This document shows positions 43,810-52,437 of a stretch of DNA of 64,000 nt, piece by piece. This stretch comes from Candidatus Rokuibacteriota bacterium. GTDB taxonomy: Bacteria > Methylomirabilota > Methylomirabilia > Rokubacteriales > CSP1-6. The position numbers were made by a program, and so were the translations under genes. Location of the stretch: assembly GCA_030647435.1 (NCBI GenBank), contig JAUSJX010000115.1, positions 1-64,000 of the forward strand, given 5' to 3'. Position 1 is the stretch's first letter, and every line of letters starts with the position of its first letter. A model generated the notes under the pieces. The model searched no databases. It worked only from the letters and a program-made list of their open reading frames with translations, and was not told the origin of the DNA.

Positions 43810-44124
43810 TTACGCCAGGATTTCGCTGATCTGCATCTGCGGGGTCAGGTTGGTGAAGTTGGGCACGTCGCCCATGAGCTCCTTGCCGTGGGCCTTCATG
43901 CCCTTCTGGAAGTCGTCGAGGGAGTTCCAGTAGAGGTGGCCGGTACACACCTAGGGCGCAGCCTGCCCCGACGCACCTCCCGCGAGCCCCTTGTCCACCT
44001 CGGTGCGCACGAGACCGAGGGAGCCCAGGCGCTCGCGCACGAGTGCCATGTGCTTCTTGGCGTAGTAGTCGAGGTCGAACTTGCCCCCGTTCTTGCCGGC
44101 GTACATCACGGAAACGCGGAACAT
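43810..44124 (-). pseudogene. EthD-like protein with in-frame TAG
   Basis: 104 residues when the stop is read through. The frame starts MFRVSVMYAGKNGGKFDLDY and includes YYAKKHMALVRERLG, typical of EthD-type ferredoxin-like proteins. At codon 58 (43953-43951) a TAG interrupts SGQAAP*VCTGHLYW, where relatives usually have an aromatic residue. The sequence after it still matches the family through to the natural stop. It is probably a recent nonsense mutation. AAAGGAGG precedes the ATG. Confidence 0.75.
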
Positions 44125-44143
44125 GGGCCTGCCTCCTTTAATA

Positions 44144-44172
44144 CCGTGGGTATGGAGTCATTGTACCCACGG
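44144..44172. promoter_or_regulatory. 9-bp palindrome upstream of the EthD-like gene
   Basis: CCGTGGGTA (44144-44152) and TACCCACGG (44164-44172) form a perfect inverted repeat with an 11-nt spacer. It is 20 bp before the EthD-like ATG and 75 bp after the glycosyltransferase stop. It could be an operator or a terminator stem; there is no U-tract. Confidence 0.45.
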
Positions 44173-44246
44173 GGGGAAGGCTCTGCCAGCCGATGACCTG
44201 GAAGCCCCTCTCGTGGAGGCAGCGGCGGAGGACCCCCGGAATTTGT

Positions 44247-44930
44247 TCAGGGCTCGCGCCGGTAATACCAGCGGTGGAGCCGGGCCGGCGCAACCCCGGC
44301 CATATAGAAGAAGCGGAGCGCCCACATGAGGAGGATAGTCCGGAGCGCGCCCTCCCGCTCCCACTTCCGGGCCGACGTCGTCACGGCCATCCGCAGGGCG
44401 GCCATCTGCCCACGACGCTTGAGGCGTCGGCAGAGCTCGACGTCTTCCATCAGCGGCATGTCCGGATAGCCGCCCAAGGCTTCAAAGGGCTCCCGGCAGA
44501 CGAAGATGGCCTGATCGCCCGTCGAGATGCCGCTCCAGCGGGAGCGCTGGTTCATGAACCAGGCGATCATCCGGAACACGGGCCGCGGGTTGTCGAAGCG
44601 GACGTCGAAGCGCCCCGCGACGACGCCGGGATCTCTGGCCGCGGCTTCCACGGCGGCGAGCGCGCCGTCGGGCAGGAGCGTGTCGGCGTGGAGGAAGAGC
44701 AGGACGTCGCCGCGCGCCGCGCGCGCTCCCGCGTTCATCTGGCGCGCGCGCCCGCGGGGGCTCGCGAGCAGCCGGACTTGCGGGGAGCGCGCCGCGATGG
44801 CGGCCGTCGCGTCCGTGCTGCCGCCATCCACCAGGACGACCTCGGCGCCGGGGAAGCGCGCCACGAGATCGGGCAGCAGGCGTTCGAGGTTGGGCGCCTC
44901 GTCGAGGGCGGGGATGACGATGCTGATCAG
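44247..44930 (-). CDS. Family 2 glycosyltransferase (TIGR04283-like)
   Basis: About 227 residues. It has the GT2 opening ISIVIPALDEAPNLERLLPD, then VLVDGGSTDATAAIA, LFLHADTLLPDGAL (the DxD-type site), and the conserved MEDVELCRRLKRRG. The TIGR04283 subgroup is often linked to arsenosugar-type clusters. The only ATG/GTG start (GTG 44864) would remove the first strand, so translation probably begins upstream, at CTG 44930 or by coupling to the previous stop at 44953. The exact start is uncertain. Confidence 0.8.
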   Translation of the reverse strand: MISIVIPALDEAPNLERLLPDLVARFPGAEVVLVDGGSTDATAAIAARSPQVRLLASPRGRARQMNAGARAARGDVLLFLHADTLLPDGALAAVEAAARDPGVVAGRFDVRFDNPRPVFRMIAWFMNQRSRWSGISTGDQAIFVCREPFEALGGYPDMPLMEDVELCRRLKRRGQMAALRMAVTTSARKWEREGALRTILLMWALRFFYMAGVAPARLHRWYYRREP

Positions 44931-44952
44931 AAGGCGCGCCGGCGCCGGAGCC

Positions 44953-46401
44953 TCACGAGCTCCGCGCAGTATCGTTGAGGCTCCAGTCGTAGTCGAGGTA
45001 CGACAGCCCCACGTCGGTCAGCGCGCCGAAACGGGCGGCGACGTCCGGGCTCGACTTGGCGCGGATGAAGGCCGCCACGCCTCCCGAAGCCGCGAAGTCT
45101 CCGGCGAACCACTTGAAGATGGACGACGCGCGAGCCGTCTTGCCGTCGGCGCCGGGCTTTAGACCCTTGGTCGCGTTCGACAGGAACGCGGCCGCCTGCT
45201 GGTCGAGCTGGGTGTCGAGCCGCGTCGCGTCGAAGGGCTCAGCTCGGAGATCGGGGCACGACAGCGACGCGCAGACGATGGCGAAGTGCACGCGCGGCTC
45301 CCTGAACGCCTTGCGCAGGATGCCGTGCTCGATGTCATCGAGGGCATACGGCACGCCGCCGACCGTGGCGACCTTCTTCTTCCAGATGGGTGACAGCAGG
45401 CTGCCGCCATCCCTGATGCTCTTCGTCGGGTACTGGTCGAGCACGGCCTTGATCGCGGCGAGGTTGTAGGCGTTGACCCAAAAGGCGATGCGCTCGGCAT
45501 CACTCGTAAGAGCGTCCGGCCGAGACTCGGCCAGCGCATTGAGCGCCTGGGCGTACGCGGGATCGGCCTTGACGGCCCGGTAGTCCACGAGCGCGAGCTT
45601 GATGCCGCTTGCCGTCCCCGGCCTGACATGCGCCTTCAGCAGCCGTGCGTAGGCGTCGTCACCCGCGGCGTCAGCGGGCAGCGCGACGCCAAGGAGCGCC
45701 GCGATGACCGCGGCCTTCAAGAGATCGCCCGCCAGCTTGCTCCGGCGCTGGAGCCAGCGCGGGATCAGCGAGATGAGCACCAGCAGCACGCCCGCGATCG
45801 CCAGGTAGGCCAGCGTCCGCCTGACGTCGCCGCGCCCGTCGCTGAGCGCGCCGCCAGCGAAGGTGAAGGCCGCGGTGCCCGGCAGGATGCAGATGGACGA
45901 GGTGATGAGGTAGGGCCAGAAGCCGATGCGCGTGATGCCGTAGGCATAGTTCTGGAGGTTGAACGGGAAGATCGGGACGAGCCGCGTCAGCATCACGATG
46001 CGCCAGCCGTGCTTGGCCGCCTGCCCGTCTACCTTGGCGATGCGCGGGCTCGCCTGGACCCAGCGCTCCACCGTGCTGCGCACGGCATACCGCGCAACGA
46101 GGAAGGCCAGCCCCGCGCCGATCGTGGCCCCGATCCAGACGTAGAGCGTGCCCCACAGCGGCCCGAAGGCGACGCCGCCCAGCACCGTGATGGGCAGTCC
46201 GGGCACGAAGAAGACCGTGGCGAGGATGTACCCCACGACGTAAATGGCGGGCGCCAGCGCGCCGTAGCCCTCGATCCACAGCTTGAGCCTGGCGACGTTC
46301 TCGAGGCGGATCAGGTCACCCAGTCCGAGCGAGCGCGCCGCGACGATGCCGGCCGCGACGAGCAGCAGAGCGATAACCGGACGGACCCAGCCGCGCCTCA
46401 T
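44953..46401 (-). CDS. VTT (TVP38/TMEM64) membrane domain fused to DUF547
   Basis: 482 residues. Residues 1-235 carry five to six hydrophobic segments with the VTT-domain pattern VFFVPGLPITVLGGVAFGP and LTRLVPIFPFNLQNYAYGIT. After a linker, residues 250-480 match DUF547: FWVNAYNLAAIKAVLDQYP and HFAIVCASLSCPDLRAEPF. These domains are normally separate proteins, so this is a fusion. The Cys pair in CASLSCP is conserved in DUF547. ATG 46401 overlaps the upstream reductase stop (ATGA). The function is unknown; it may move or process a lipid-linked compound. Confidence 0.85.
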   Translation of the reverse strand: MRRGWVRPVIALLLVAAGIVAARSLGLGDLIRLENVARLKLWIEGYGALAPAIYVVGYILATVFFVPGLPITVLGGVAFGPLWGTLYVWIGATIGAGLAFLVARYAVRSTVERWVQASPRIAKVDGQAAKHGWRIVMLTRLVPIFPFNLQNYAYGITRIGFWPYLITSSICILPGTAAFTFAGGALSDGRGDVRRTLAYLAIAGVLLVLISLIPRWLQRRSKLAGDLLKAAVIAALLGVALPADAAGDDAYARLLKAHVRPGTASGIKLALVDYRAVKADPAYAQALNALAESRPDALTSDAERIAFWVNAYNLAAIKAVLDQYPTKSIRDGGSLLSPIWKKKVATVGGVPYALDDIEHGILRKAFREPRVHFAIVCASLSCPDLRAEPFDATRLDTQLDQQAAAFLSNATKGLKPGADGKTARASSIFKWFAGDFAASGGVAAFIRAKSSPDVAARFGALTDVGLSYLDYDWSLNDTARSS

Positions 46402-47912
46402 CGTGACCACCTCAGCCACGCGGCGAAGAGCCGCTTGACCTTGGGCGTGAGCCGCGTGCGGTTGAACATGTCGCCGACCTGGCGGATGGCCTCGGCCTGC
46501 GTCGGGTACGGGTGGATGACGGAGGCGAGGCGCCCGAGCCCGACGCCGGCCGTCATGGCGAGGGTCAGCTCGTTGATCATCTCGCCCGCGTGCCGGGCCA
46601 CGATGGTGGCGCCGACGATCTTGTCGCCGCCCTTGCGCACGTGCACCTTCACGAAGCCGTCTTCCTCGCCGTCGGCGACGGCGCGATCCACCTCGGAGAA
46701 CGGCCGGAGGTACGTGTCGATTGGAATGCCGCGCTTCTCCGCGTCGCGCTCGTACAGACCGACGTGGGCGATCTCCGGATCCGTGTAGGTGCACCGCGGG
46801 ATGGTCAGCGCCGACAGCGTCTTGCGCCCGAGGAAGAGCGCGTTCTGGATCACGACCCGCGCCGCGAAGTCGGCGGCGTGGGTGAACTTCTCGCTCATGC
46901 AGATGTCGCCCGCGGCATAGATCCGCGGGTTCGAGGTCTGCAGGCGGTCGTTGACCGTGACGCCGGCCTTCCGGTCGTAGGCGACGCCCACGGTCTCGAG
47001 GCCGAGGCCGTCCACGTTGGGCACGCGGCCGGCGCCCACCAGGATCTCGTCGACCACGACCCGCAGGGGCCCGCGCGGCGTCTCGCAGTGAAGCACTTTG
47101 CCGTCGGCGCTCGGCTCGACGCGCGTGAGCCTGGCGTCGAGGGCGAGGTGGATGCCCTCGTCGACGAAGGCGCGCTGGACGATCCCGGCCGCGTCCGCGT
47201 CCTCCCGGTTCAGGATGTGGCCACCGGTGTGAAGCAGCGTTACTTCGGAGCCCAGGCGCCTGAAGGCCTGCGCCAGCTCGCAGCCGATGGGACCGGCGCC
47301 GATGACGGCCAAGCGTCGCGGGCGCTCCGTCAGCTCGAACACGGTCTCGTTGGTGAGGAAACCCGCCTCGGCGAGCCCGGGGACCATCGGGTGGCGCGCG
47401 CGGGCACCCGTCGCGATGACGGCCTTCTTGAATCGGAGAGCCGTGCCGTTGACCTCGACGATGTCGGGCCCCGTGAAGCGCCCGTCGCCGAGGAAGACGT
47501 CCACGCCGAGCCCGTTGAAGCGCTCGGCGGAGTCGTGGCGGCTGATCCGCGCGCGGATGCCGCGCATGCGCTCCATCACCGCGCCGAAGTCTGGCTCGAC
47601 GGCTCCGTTTACCCTTACGCCGAGCGCCCCGGCCGCGCGGATATCACCGACCACCCGCGATGAACGGATGACGCACTTCGAGGGCACGCAGCCGACGTTG
47701 AGACAGTCGCCGCCCAGGAGGTGCCGCTCGATGAGCGCCACGCGCGCGCCGAGGCCGGCCGCGCCCGCCGCCGTCACCAGCCCGGCGGTGCCGCCGCCGA
47801 TGACGACCAGGTTGTAGCGCGGCGCCGGGTTGGGCTGGCGCCAGTCGGGCGGGTGGACATTCGCCACCAGTAGGGCGTTGTGGGCATCGTTGGGAAGCAC
47901 ATCCACTACCAT
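46398..47912 (-). CDS. FAD-dependent disulfide oxidoreductase (mercuric reductase-like)
   Basis: 504 residues. The FAD fingerprint VVIGGGTAGLVTAAGAAGLGAR is at 36-57, and the redox disulfide GDCLNVGCVPSK has C70 and C75. NAD binding at VIGAGPIGCELAQ, and the C-terminal interface motif HPYPTQAEA replaces the usual HPTxxE. There is no N-terminal HMA domain and no vicinal C-terminal Cys pair, so true Hg(II) reduction is unlikely. It is coupled to the VTT-DUF547 gene, a pairing often seen in this family. Confidence 0.88.
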   Translation of the reverse strand: MVVDVLPNDAHNALLVANVHPPDWRQPNPAPRYNLVVIGGGTAGLVTAAGAAGLGARVALIERHLLGGDCLNVGCVPSKCVIRSSRVVGDIRAAGALGVRVNGAVEPDFGAVMERMRGIRARISRHDSAERFNGLGVDVFLGDGRFTGPDIVEVNGTALRFKKAVIATGARARHPMVPGLAEAGFLTNETVFELTERPRRLAVIGAGPIGCELAQAFRRLGSEVTLLHTGGHILNREDADAAGIVQRAFVDEGIHLALDARLTRVEPSADGKVLHCETPRGPLRVVVDEILVGAGRVPNVDGLGLETVGVAYDRKAGVTVNDRLQTSNPRIYAAGDICMSEKFTHAADFAARVVIQNALFLGRKTLSALTIPRCTYTDPEIAHVGLYERDAEKRGIPIDTYLRPFSEVDRAVADGEEDGFVKVHVRKGGDKIVGATIVARHAGEMINELTLAMTAGVGLGRLASVIHPYPTQAEAIRQVGDMFNRTRLTPKVKRLFAAWLRWSR

Positions 47913-47925
47913 CTGCAGAGCCGCG

Positions 47926-48726
47926 TCAGAACTTGCCGCGCGAGCGTTCTCTGGATGGGAGGTTCTCGAGGCAGGTGGTCCACCAGCCGGTACGCACGGT
48001 CTCGGCGAACTCGGGCGGCAGCCCCTCCTGCTCCATCTGGCAGGCCAGCGTCTCGAAGTCGTAGTGCACGGGGATGAACTCGACCGAGAGGTCGGGCCCG
48101 GCGGTCAGCACCGTGTACCAGACGTTGCTCGAGCCGTCGTTCTCCGGTCGCCCGATCACGCCCACGTTGACGGCGTGCCTCCCGTCGGGCAGCGGCCGGT
48201 GCCACTTGATCCCCGTGTGCGTGCAGGCGAGCACGTCGGCCTCCGCCTGTCCCAGGAGGCGCTTGAGGAGCCCCGTCGGCGTCGCCGACTCCCAGAGGAA
48301 CTCGTTGATGACCCTCGGAGACCCGTGGCACATGAGCACCCGGTGGTTGCCCAGGCGGATCCGGCGGCCTCCCGGCAGCGCGCCGAGCCACGCCTTGTTT
48401 TCGGTCGAGGTGTTGGCGAACGTGTACTCGTAGCTGATGCGCGCGAAGTGATTGTCGCGCGGGTCGGTATAACCGCAGCCGCAGTCGGTCTTGCCCTGCG
48501 CCAGCGACTCGTCGTAGTTGCCCTGGATCGCGAGGACATCGTGGGCCTTCAAGAGAGGGAACACGCGGTCGGGATGAGGCCCGAAACCGCCCATGTCTCC
48601 GAGGCAGAACACCGCTTCGACGTCGCGCCGTCTCGCGTCTTCGAGCGTCGCGTGGAGAGCCAGCGCGTTGTTGTACACGCCGCCGAAGAGCGCCACGCGC
48701 CGGTACTCGGCTATCCGTTCTTGCAC
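47926..48726 (-). CDS. Metallophosphoesterase
   Basis: 266 residues from GTG 48726. The motif series is FCLGDMGGFGPHPDRV, GNYDESLA, CHGSPR and THTGIKW, the usual calcineurin-like metal ligands. It lacks the first D-x-H motif in its standard form; FGGVYNNA stands at that position. The 5' end overlaps the radical SAM gene by 16 bases. Substrate unknown. Confidence 0.8.
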   Translation of the reverse strand: MQERIAEYRRVALFGGVYNNALALHATLEDARRRDVEAVFCLGDMGGFGPHPDRVFPLLKAHDVLAIQGNYDESLAQGKTDCGCGYTDPRDNHFARISYEYTFANTSTENKAWLGALPGGRRIRLGNHRVLMCHGSPRVINEFLWESATPTGLLKRLLGQAEADVLACTHTGIKWHRPLPDGRHAVNVGVIGRPENDGSSNVWYTVLTAGPDLSVEFIPVHYDFETLACQMEQEGLPPEFAETVRTGWWTTCLENLPSRERSRGKF

Positions 48727-49616
48727 GTCATCCCCGTCTCGTGACAGGTGACACAGGAAGGATGGTAGAGGGGGGCGTCGCGGAACGAGGCTTCGAGGCC
48801 GCCGTCCGAGAGCTTCGCGCCTGGCAGACCCGCCAGGATGGGGCAGGCGTAGACGCCGCCATCGGCGACGACGCGGGACTCCGAGCACTGGAGCGTCCCG
48901 CGGTCGAAGCCCTCGAGGTCGTCCTCGGTGAGGCGGCGCCCGCCGCCGCGGCTCGAGCGCCCGAGAGCGAAGACCGGCATGATCTTCACGCGCGGCTTCT
49001 CGATGCCGAGGCCCGCGAGGAACCCGCGGAAGCGCTCGTACATCCCCCGCCCGCCCGCGTGCTCGTGGCTCGTGATCTCGGTCGCGGTCACGATGGGCAG
49101 GAGCCCGCGCTCGTGCAGGAGCTGGATGGCGCGCACGGCCTTGTCGAAAACGCCGGCTCCGCGGACCCTGTCGTTCTTCTCCGGGTCGGTGTCGTCGAGG
49201 CTCACGCGGATCTCGAGCGAGTAGGCGGCGCCCCGGGCCAGCGCGGCGAGCTGGTCGGCCATGGCGTCGTCGATGAGCGTGCCGTTGGTGAGGACCGTCG
49301 TCGGCGCCACCGCGAGCGCGTCGGCCAGGAGCGCCAGAAACTCGCCGTGGAGGAACGGCTCGCCGCCCGTGAAGTAGATCTCCTTGACGCCGAGCTCGTC
49401 GGCCTCCCGTATGGCCTCGCGCGCGACCTCGGGCGCGATGGGCTTGAGCCAAGGGTCGTCGGGGCCGGAGGCGTTGATGCAGTGGGTGCACTCGAGGTTG
49501 CACCAGGTGCCCGTGATCTGGATCCAGAGCGCCGAGAGGCGGAGGAAGGGCACGACCGGCGCGTGACCGGCGCCGGGCTCACTGCTCAGCAAGGGCAAGC
49601 TCATTCGGCTCGACAT
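48711..49616 (-). CDS. Radical SAM protein with SPASM-like C terminus
   Basis: About 301 residues. The cluster motif WCNLECTHC is C39, C43 and C46 counted from the ATG at 49616, and GGEP follows in YFTGGEPFLHGEF. The C-terminal part has further Cys residues (QCSESR, YACPI, SCVTCHETGMTC), as in SPASM or twitch domains that bind extra Fe-S clusters. Such enzymes modify peptides or small molecules. No peptide substrate gene is seen nearby. It overlaps the phosphoesterase gene, so the two probably work together. GTG 49631 is an alternative start. Confidence 0.85.
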   Translation of the reverse strand: MSSRMSLPLLSSEPGAGHAPVVPFLRLSALWIQITGTWCNLECTHCINASGPDDPWLKPIAPEVAREAIREADELGVKEIYFTGGEPFLHGEFLALLADALAVAPTTVLTNGTLIDDAMADQLAALARGAAYSLEIRVSLDDTDPEKNDRVRGAGVFDKAVRAIQLLHERGLLPIVTATEITSHEHAGGRGMYERFRGFLAGLGIEKPRVKIMPVFALGRSSRGGGRRLTEDDLEGFDRGTLQCSESRVVADGGVYACPILAGLPGAKLSDGGLEASFRDAPLYHPSCVTCHETGMTCKNG

Positions 49617-49686
49617 AGGCGCTCTCGTCACGCTCCCGGCTGTAGTGTACGGGCGGGTCCGGCCGGATTGTCACAACCCCGTGAAA

Positions 49687-50634
49687 TCAGGGGAAGATGC
49701 TCTCGGGCATGAAGGCGGAGACGATCCAGTTGGGCGCGTCCACGATCTCGCTGATCTTGAGATCGGCCGCCACGCTGCACACGATGTAGGCCTCCTCCCT
49801 GGAGAAACCGCGCTCCCTCACCAGGTGGTCGATCATGTGGCGGGTGGCCCGCTGCGCGGCCGCGAAGAGATCGGGTCCGTGGGCCGTCGTCGCGAACCAG
49901 GGCGCGGTGTTGGTCCCCGCGGCGAGCGGGCGGGTCGTGCGGAGCTGGGGCTCCTCGAGGCGGCGGCCCTTCTCGAGGCCGAAGCGGAGCGTTGCCTGCG
50001 CGCGCATCTCGACGGCGGTGACGCACACCTCGCCGTCGCCCTGCGCGGCATGCCCGTCGCCCACGCTGAAGAGCGCGCCCGGCACCCACACCGGCAGGTA
50101 GAGCGTCGCACCGCGCGTGAGCTGCTTGATGTCCATGTTGCCGCCGTTCTTCCTGGGCGGCATGGTGCTGTGCCCACCGGGCTCGTCGAGCGCCGTGCCC
50201 ATGACGCCGGGGAACGCCTCGATGGGCACGGCGACGCGGCGGTCCATGCGCGCGTGCGTGCCATCGGAGAGATCCCAGATCTGGAGAAACGGCTTCGAGA
50301 AATCCGACTCGGGCAGGAGCCCGCGCCCGGGACGGATCGCCGTCCAGCCGAAGTCGGCGGCGGGCTTCACGTCGAGGATCTCGACCACGAGCACGTCGCC
50401 GGGCGCGGCGCCCTTGACGCGCACGGGGCCCGTCAAAGGATGTCCGCGGAAGGGCCCGCGGTTGAGCACGTCGGCGTGGCTGGACGCCCGCGAGTAGAAG
50501 CCGTCGGCGGCGTCTCGCGTCTGGAAGACCACCGTGTCGCCGGGCTCGATCTCGAGCCGGGGCGCGATGGCGTTGTTCCACTCGTAATGCACCTGCCCCG
50601 CGTCGAGCTCGGGCATACTGGCGCCTGATGGCAT
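49687..50634 (-). CDS. Acetamidase/formamidase-family protein
   Basis: 315 residues. FmdA/AmdA pattern: HYEWNNAIAPRLEIEPGDTV, GPVRVKGAAPGDVLVVEI, GDGHAAQGDGEV. It hydrolyses short-chain amides, releasing ammonia. GAGGAGG 10 nt before the ATG at 50634 supports this start over 50616. The start overlaps the divergent GIY-YIG gene by seven bases, a very tight divergent pair. Confidence 0.88.
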   Translation of the reverse strand: MPSGASMPELDAGQVHYEWNNAIAPRLEIEPGDTVVFQTRDAADGFYSRASSHADVLNRGPFRGHPLTGPVRVKGAAPGDVLVVEILDVKPAADFGWTAIRPGRGLLPESDFSKPFLQIWDLSDGTHARMDRRVAVPIEAFPGVMGTALDEPGGHSTMPPRKNGGNMDIKQLTRGATLYLPVWVPGALFSVGDGHAAQGDGEVCVTAVEMRAQATLRFGLEKGRRLEEPQLRTTRPLAAGTNTAPWFATTAHGPDLFAAAQRATRHMIDHLVRERGFSREEAYIVCSVAADLKISEIVDAPNWIVSAFMPESIFP

Positions 50635-51107
50635 GGGTCTGCTACCTCCTCGAGTGCGCCGACGGCACGCTGTACACCGGTATCTCGAACGACCTGCCCC
50701 GCCGCCTCGGCCAGCACGCCCGCGGGGTCGCGTCGAAGTATACACGGAGCCGGCTGCCCGTCAGGCTGAGGTGGTGCCAGCGGCATCGGGACCGCTCCGC
50801 CGCCCTCCGGCGCGAGGCCGCGATCAAGCGGCTGCCGCGCGCCCGCAAGCTGGCCCTTGCCCGCCGGGGGGCGCCGCGGCGATTGCTCCGCGGACAGCGC
50901 TGGTGTAGACTCCCGCGCATGGCAAAGAAGAAGACCGCTCCGAGGAAGGCCGCGAAGAAGCCCGTAGCGAAGAAGCCGGCAGCGAAGAAGGCGTCGGCCC
51001 GGAAGCCGGCGGCGAAGGCCTCGTCTCGCAAGGTCGCCGCCTACACACCGAAGCCCGTGGCCGGCATCGGCTGGGCGCCCTTCCGCTACCCCGTGCCGCT
51101 CATCTAG
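50628..51107 (+). CDS. GIY-YIG nuclease domain protein with lysine-rich tail
   Basis: 159 residues. MAWVCYLLECADGTLYTGI is the GIY-YIG opening, and the catalytic Arg lies in LPRRLGQH. YhbQ-type members are about 90 residues. Here the frame continues for 60 residues of Lys/Ala repeats (KKPVAKKPAAKK), then PVAGIGWAPFRYPVPLI. The tail could be a DNA-binding extension, or a separate gene starting at 50919. YhbQ-type proteins are thought to act in DNA repair. Confidence 0.8.
   Translation: MAWVCYLLECADGTLYTGISNDLPRRLGQHARGVASKYTRSRLPVRLRWCQRHRDRSAALRREAAIKRLPRARKLALARRGAPRRLLRGQRWCRLPRMAKKKTAPRKAAKKPVAKKPAAKKASARKPAAKASSRKVAAYTPKPVAGIGWAPFRYPVPLI
50919..51107 (+). CDS. Possible nested gene: 62-residue histone H1-like basic protein
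   Basis: An in-frame ATG inside the GIY-YIG gene gives MAKKKTAPRKAAKK, a series of KKPAAKK repeats, and a C-terminal FRYPVPLI. TAGACT (50906-50911) is 7 nt upstream, the same -10-to-start spacing as other leaderless genes here. It may be made alone as a small nucleoid protein, in addition to or instead of the long fused product. Confidence 0.45.
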   Translation: MAKKKTAPRKAAKKPVAKKPAAKKASARKPAAKASSRKVAAYTPKPVAGIGWAPFRYPVPLI

Positions 51108-51158
51108 CGAGCCCGGCTTCTCGCCCCGGCACCGTATCGCGGGGTATGCTGTGCGCCT

Positions 51159-51896
51159 ATGACCGCGCGCGCATGCCGCCTCGTCGTGCTCGCCTGCGCT
51201 CTCGCGACGGTGTCAGGCTGCTCCACGCTCGAGCGGACCCGGGGCGACTGGTGGCAGCTCTCACGCGAGCCGTCGGGCCAGGCGCCCGATCCGGCCACCA
51301 CGCCCGAGGCGGTGGTGCAGGTCTACGCCGCGCGCACCGTCGGCTTGCGCGGCCTCCTGGCCGTGCACACGTGGATCGCCGTCAAGCAGAGCGGCGCCTC
51401 TTCCTACACCCGCTACGAAGTGATGGGCTGGGGCGTGGACCGCGGCGCGCCGGCCCTGCGCGTCAACCGCACCGGACCGGACAACCACTGGTTCGGCAGC
51501 CGGCCCGATCTCCTGGTGGATCTCCGCGGCCCCGACGTGGACGCGGTCATCGAGAAGGTCCAGGCCGCGGTTGCCGCCTATCCCTACGGCGCGTCGTACC
51601 GAACCTGGCCAGGCCCCAACAGCAACACCTTCACCGCCTTCGTCGCGCGCGGGGTGCCGGAGCTCCGGCTGAACCTGCCGCCGACGGCCATCGGCAAGGA
51701 CTATCTTCCAGACGGCGCGCCCATCGGCGTGGCTCCGAGCGGCACGGGCCTCCAGCTCTCGGCGCTGGGCCTGCTGGGCGTCATGGCCGCCTGGGACGAA
51801 GGGCTCGAGGTCAACGTGCTCGGTCTCATCTTCGGCCTCGACCTGAAGCGTCCCGCGGTGAAGCTTCCCGCCGTCGGCCGAGTGGGCGTGCCCTAG
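51159..51896 (+). CDS. DUF3750 lipoprotein
   Basis: 245 residues. The signal peptide ends in a lipobox, TVSGC (Cys21), so it is lipid-anchored. VVQVYAARTVGLRGLLAVHTWIAVK is the DUF3750 hallmark, and TWPGPNSNTF follows. The family is of unknown function. TATGCT at 51145-51150 is 8 nt before the ATG. It converges on the MaoC gene; the stops overlap by four bases. Confidence 0.8.
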   Translation: MTARACRLVVLACALATVSGCSTLERTRGDWWQLSREPSGQAPDPATTPEAVVQVYAARTVGLRGLLAVHTWIAVKQSGASSYTRYEVMGWGVDRGAPALRVNRTGPDNHWFGSRPDLLVDLRGPDVDAVIEKVQAAVAAYPYGASYRTWPGPNSNTFTAFVARGVPELRLNLPPTAIGKDYLPDGAPIGVAPSGTGLQLSALGLLGVMAAWDEGLEVNVLGLIFGLDLKRPAVKLPAVGRVGVP

Positions 51897-52342
51897 CCGC
51901 CTGCCGGACGGCGGCGGAAGAAGTTGACGCCCTTCGTGGTCATGACGATCTCGCCGTGCTGGTTCACCACCTCCATCAGCGAGCGGACGATGCCGCGGTC
52001 GGGCTTGCTGCGCGACGCCGCGGTCTCCAGCACGGTGAGTCGCACGGTGAGCGTGTCGCCGGGGCGCACGGGCTTGAGCCAGCGCAGCTCGTCGATCCCG
52101 GGCGAACCCAGGCTCGCCGTGTCCTTGAGGTAGCCGTCGTAGAAAATGCGCATCAGCACGCTGCCGGTCAGCCAGCCGCTGGCGATGAGCCCGCCCCAGA
52201 TGCTCGCCTCGGCCGCCTTCTCGTCGGTGTGGAACGGCTGCGGGTCGAACTCGCGGGCGAATGCGACCATGCGGTCCTTCTCCATGGTCCGACTGCCGAG
52301 CTCGACAACCTCGCCTTCCTTGATGTCATCCCAGTAGCGCAC
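51893..52342 (-). CDS. MaoC-like hot-dog-fold dehydratase
   Basis: 149 residues. FDPQPFHTDEKAAEASIWGGLIASGW is the MaoC/R-hydratase motif with the catalytic Asp-His pair. It hydrates or dehydrates an acyl-CoA thioester. It is a single hot-dog domain, so it would act as a dimer. It may belong with the acyl-CoA ligases in the window. Confidence 0.88.
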   Translation of the reverse strand: MRYWDDIKEGEVVELGSRTMEKDRMVAFAREFDPQPFHTDEKAAEASIWGGLIASGWLTGSVLMRIFYDGYLKDTASLGSPGIDELRWLKPVRPGDTLTVRLTVLETAASRSKPDRGIVRSLMEVVNQHGEIVMTTKGVNFFRRRPAGG

Positions 52343-52437
52343 GGATCGTCTCCTCCTCGTGGTTGCGGGCCCCGTCTCCGGCCGCCCGGCTCCCGTATCT
52401 TACACGCGCGGAGGCGCGACGCTGATAGAATGCCGCC

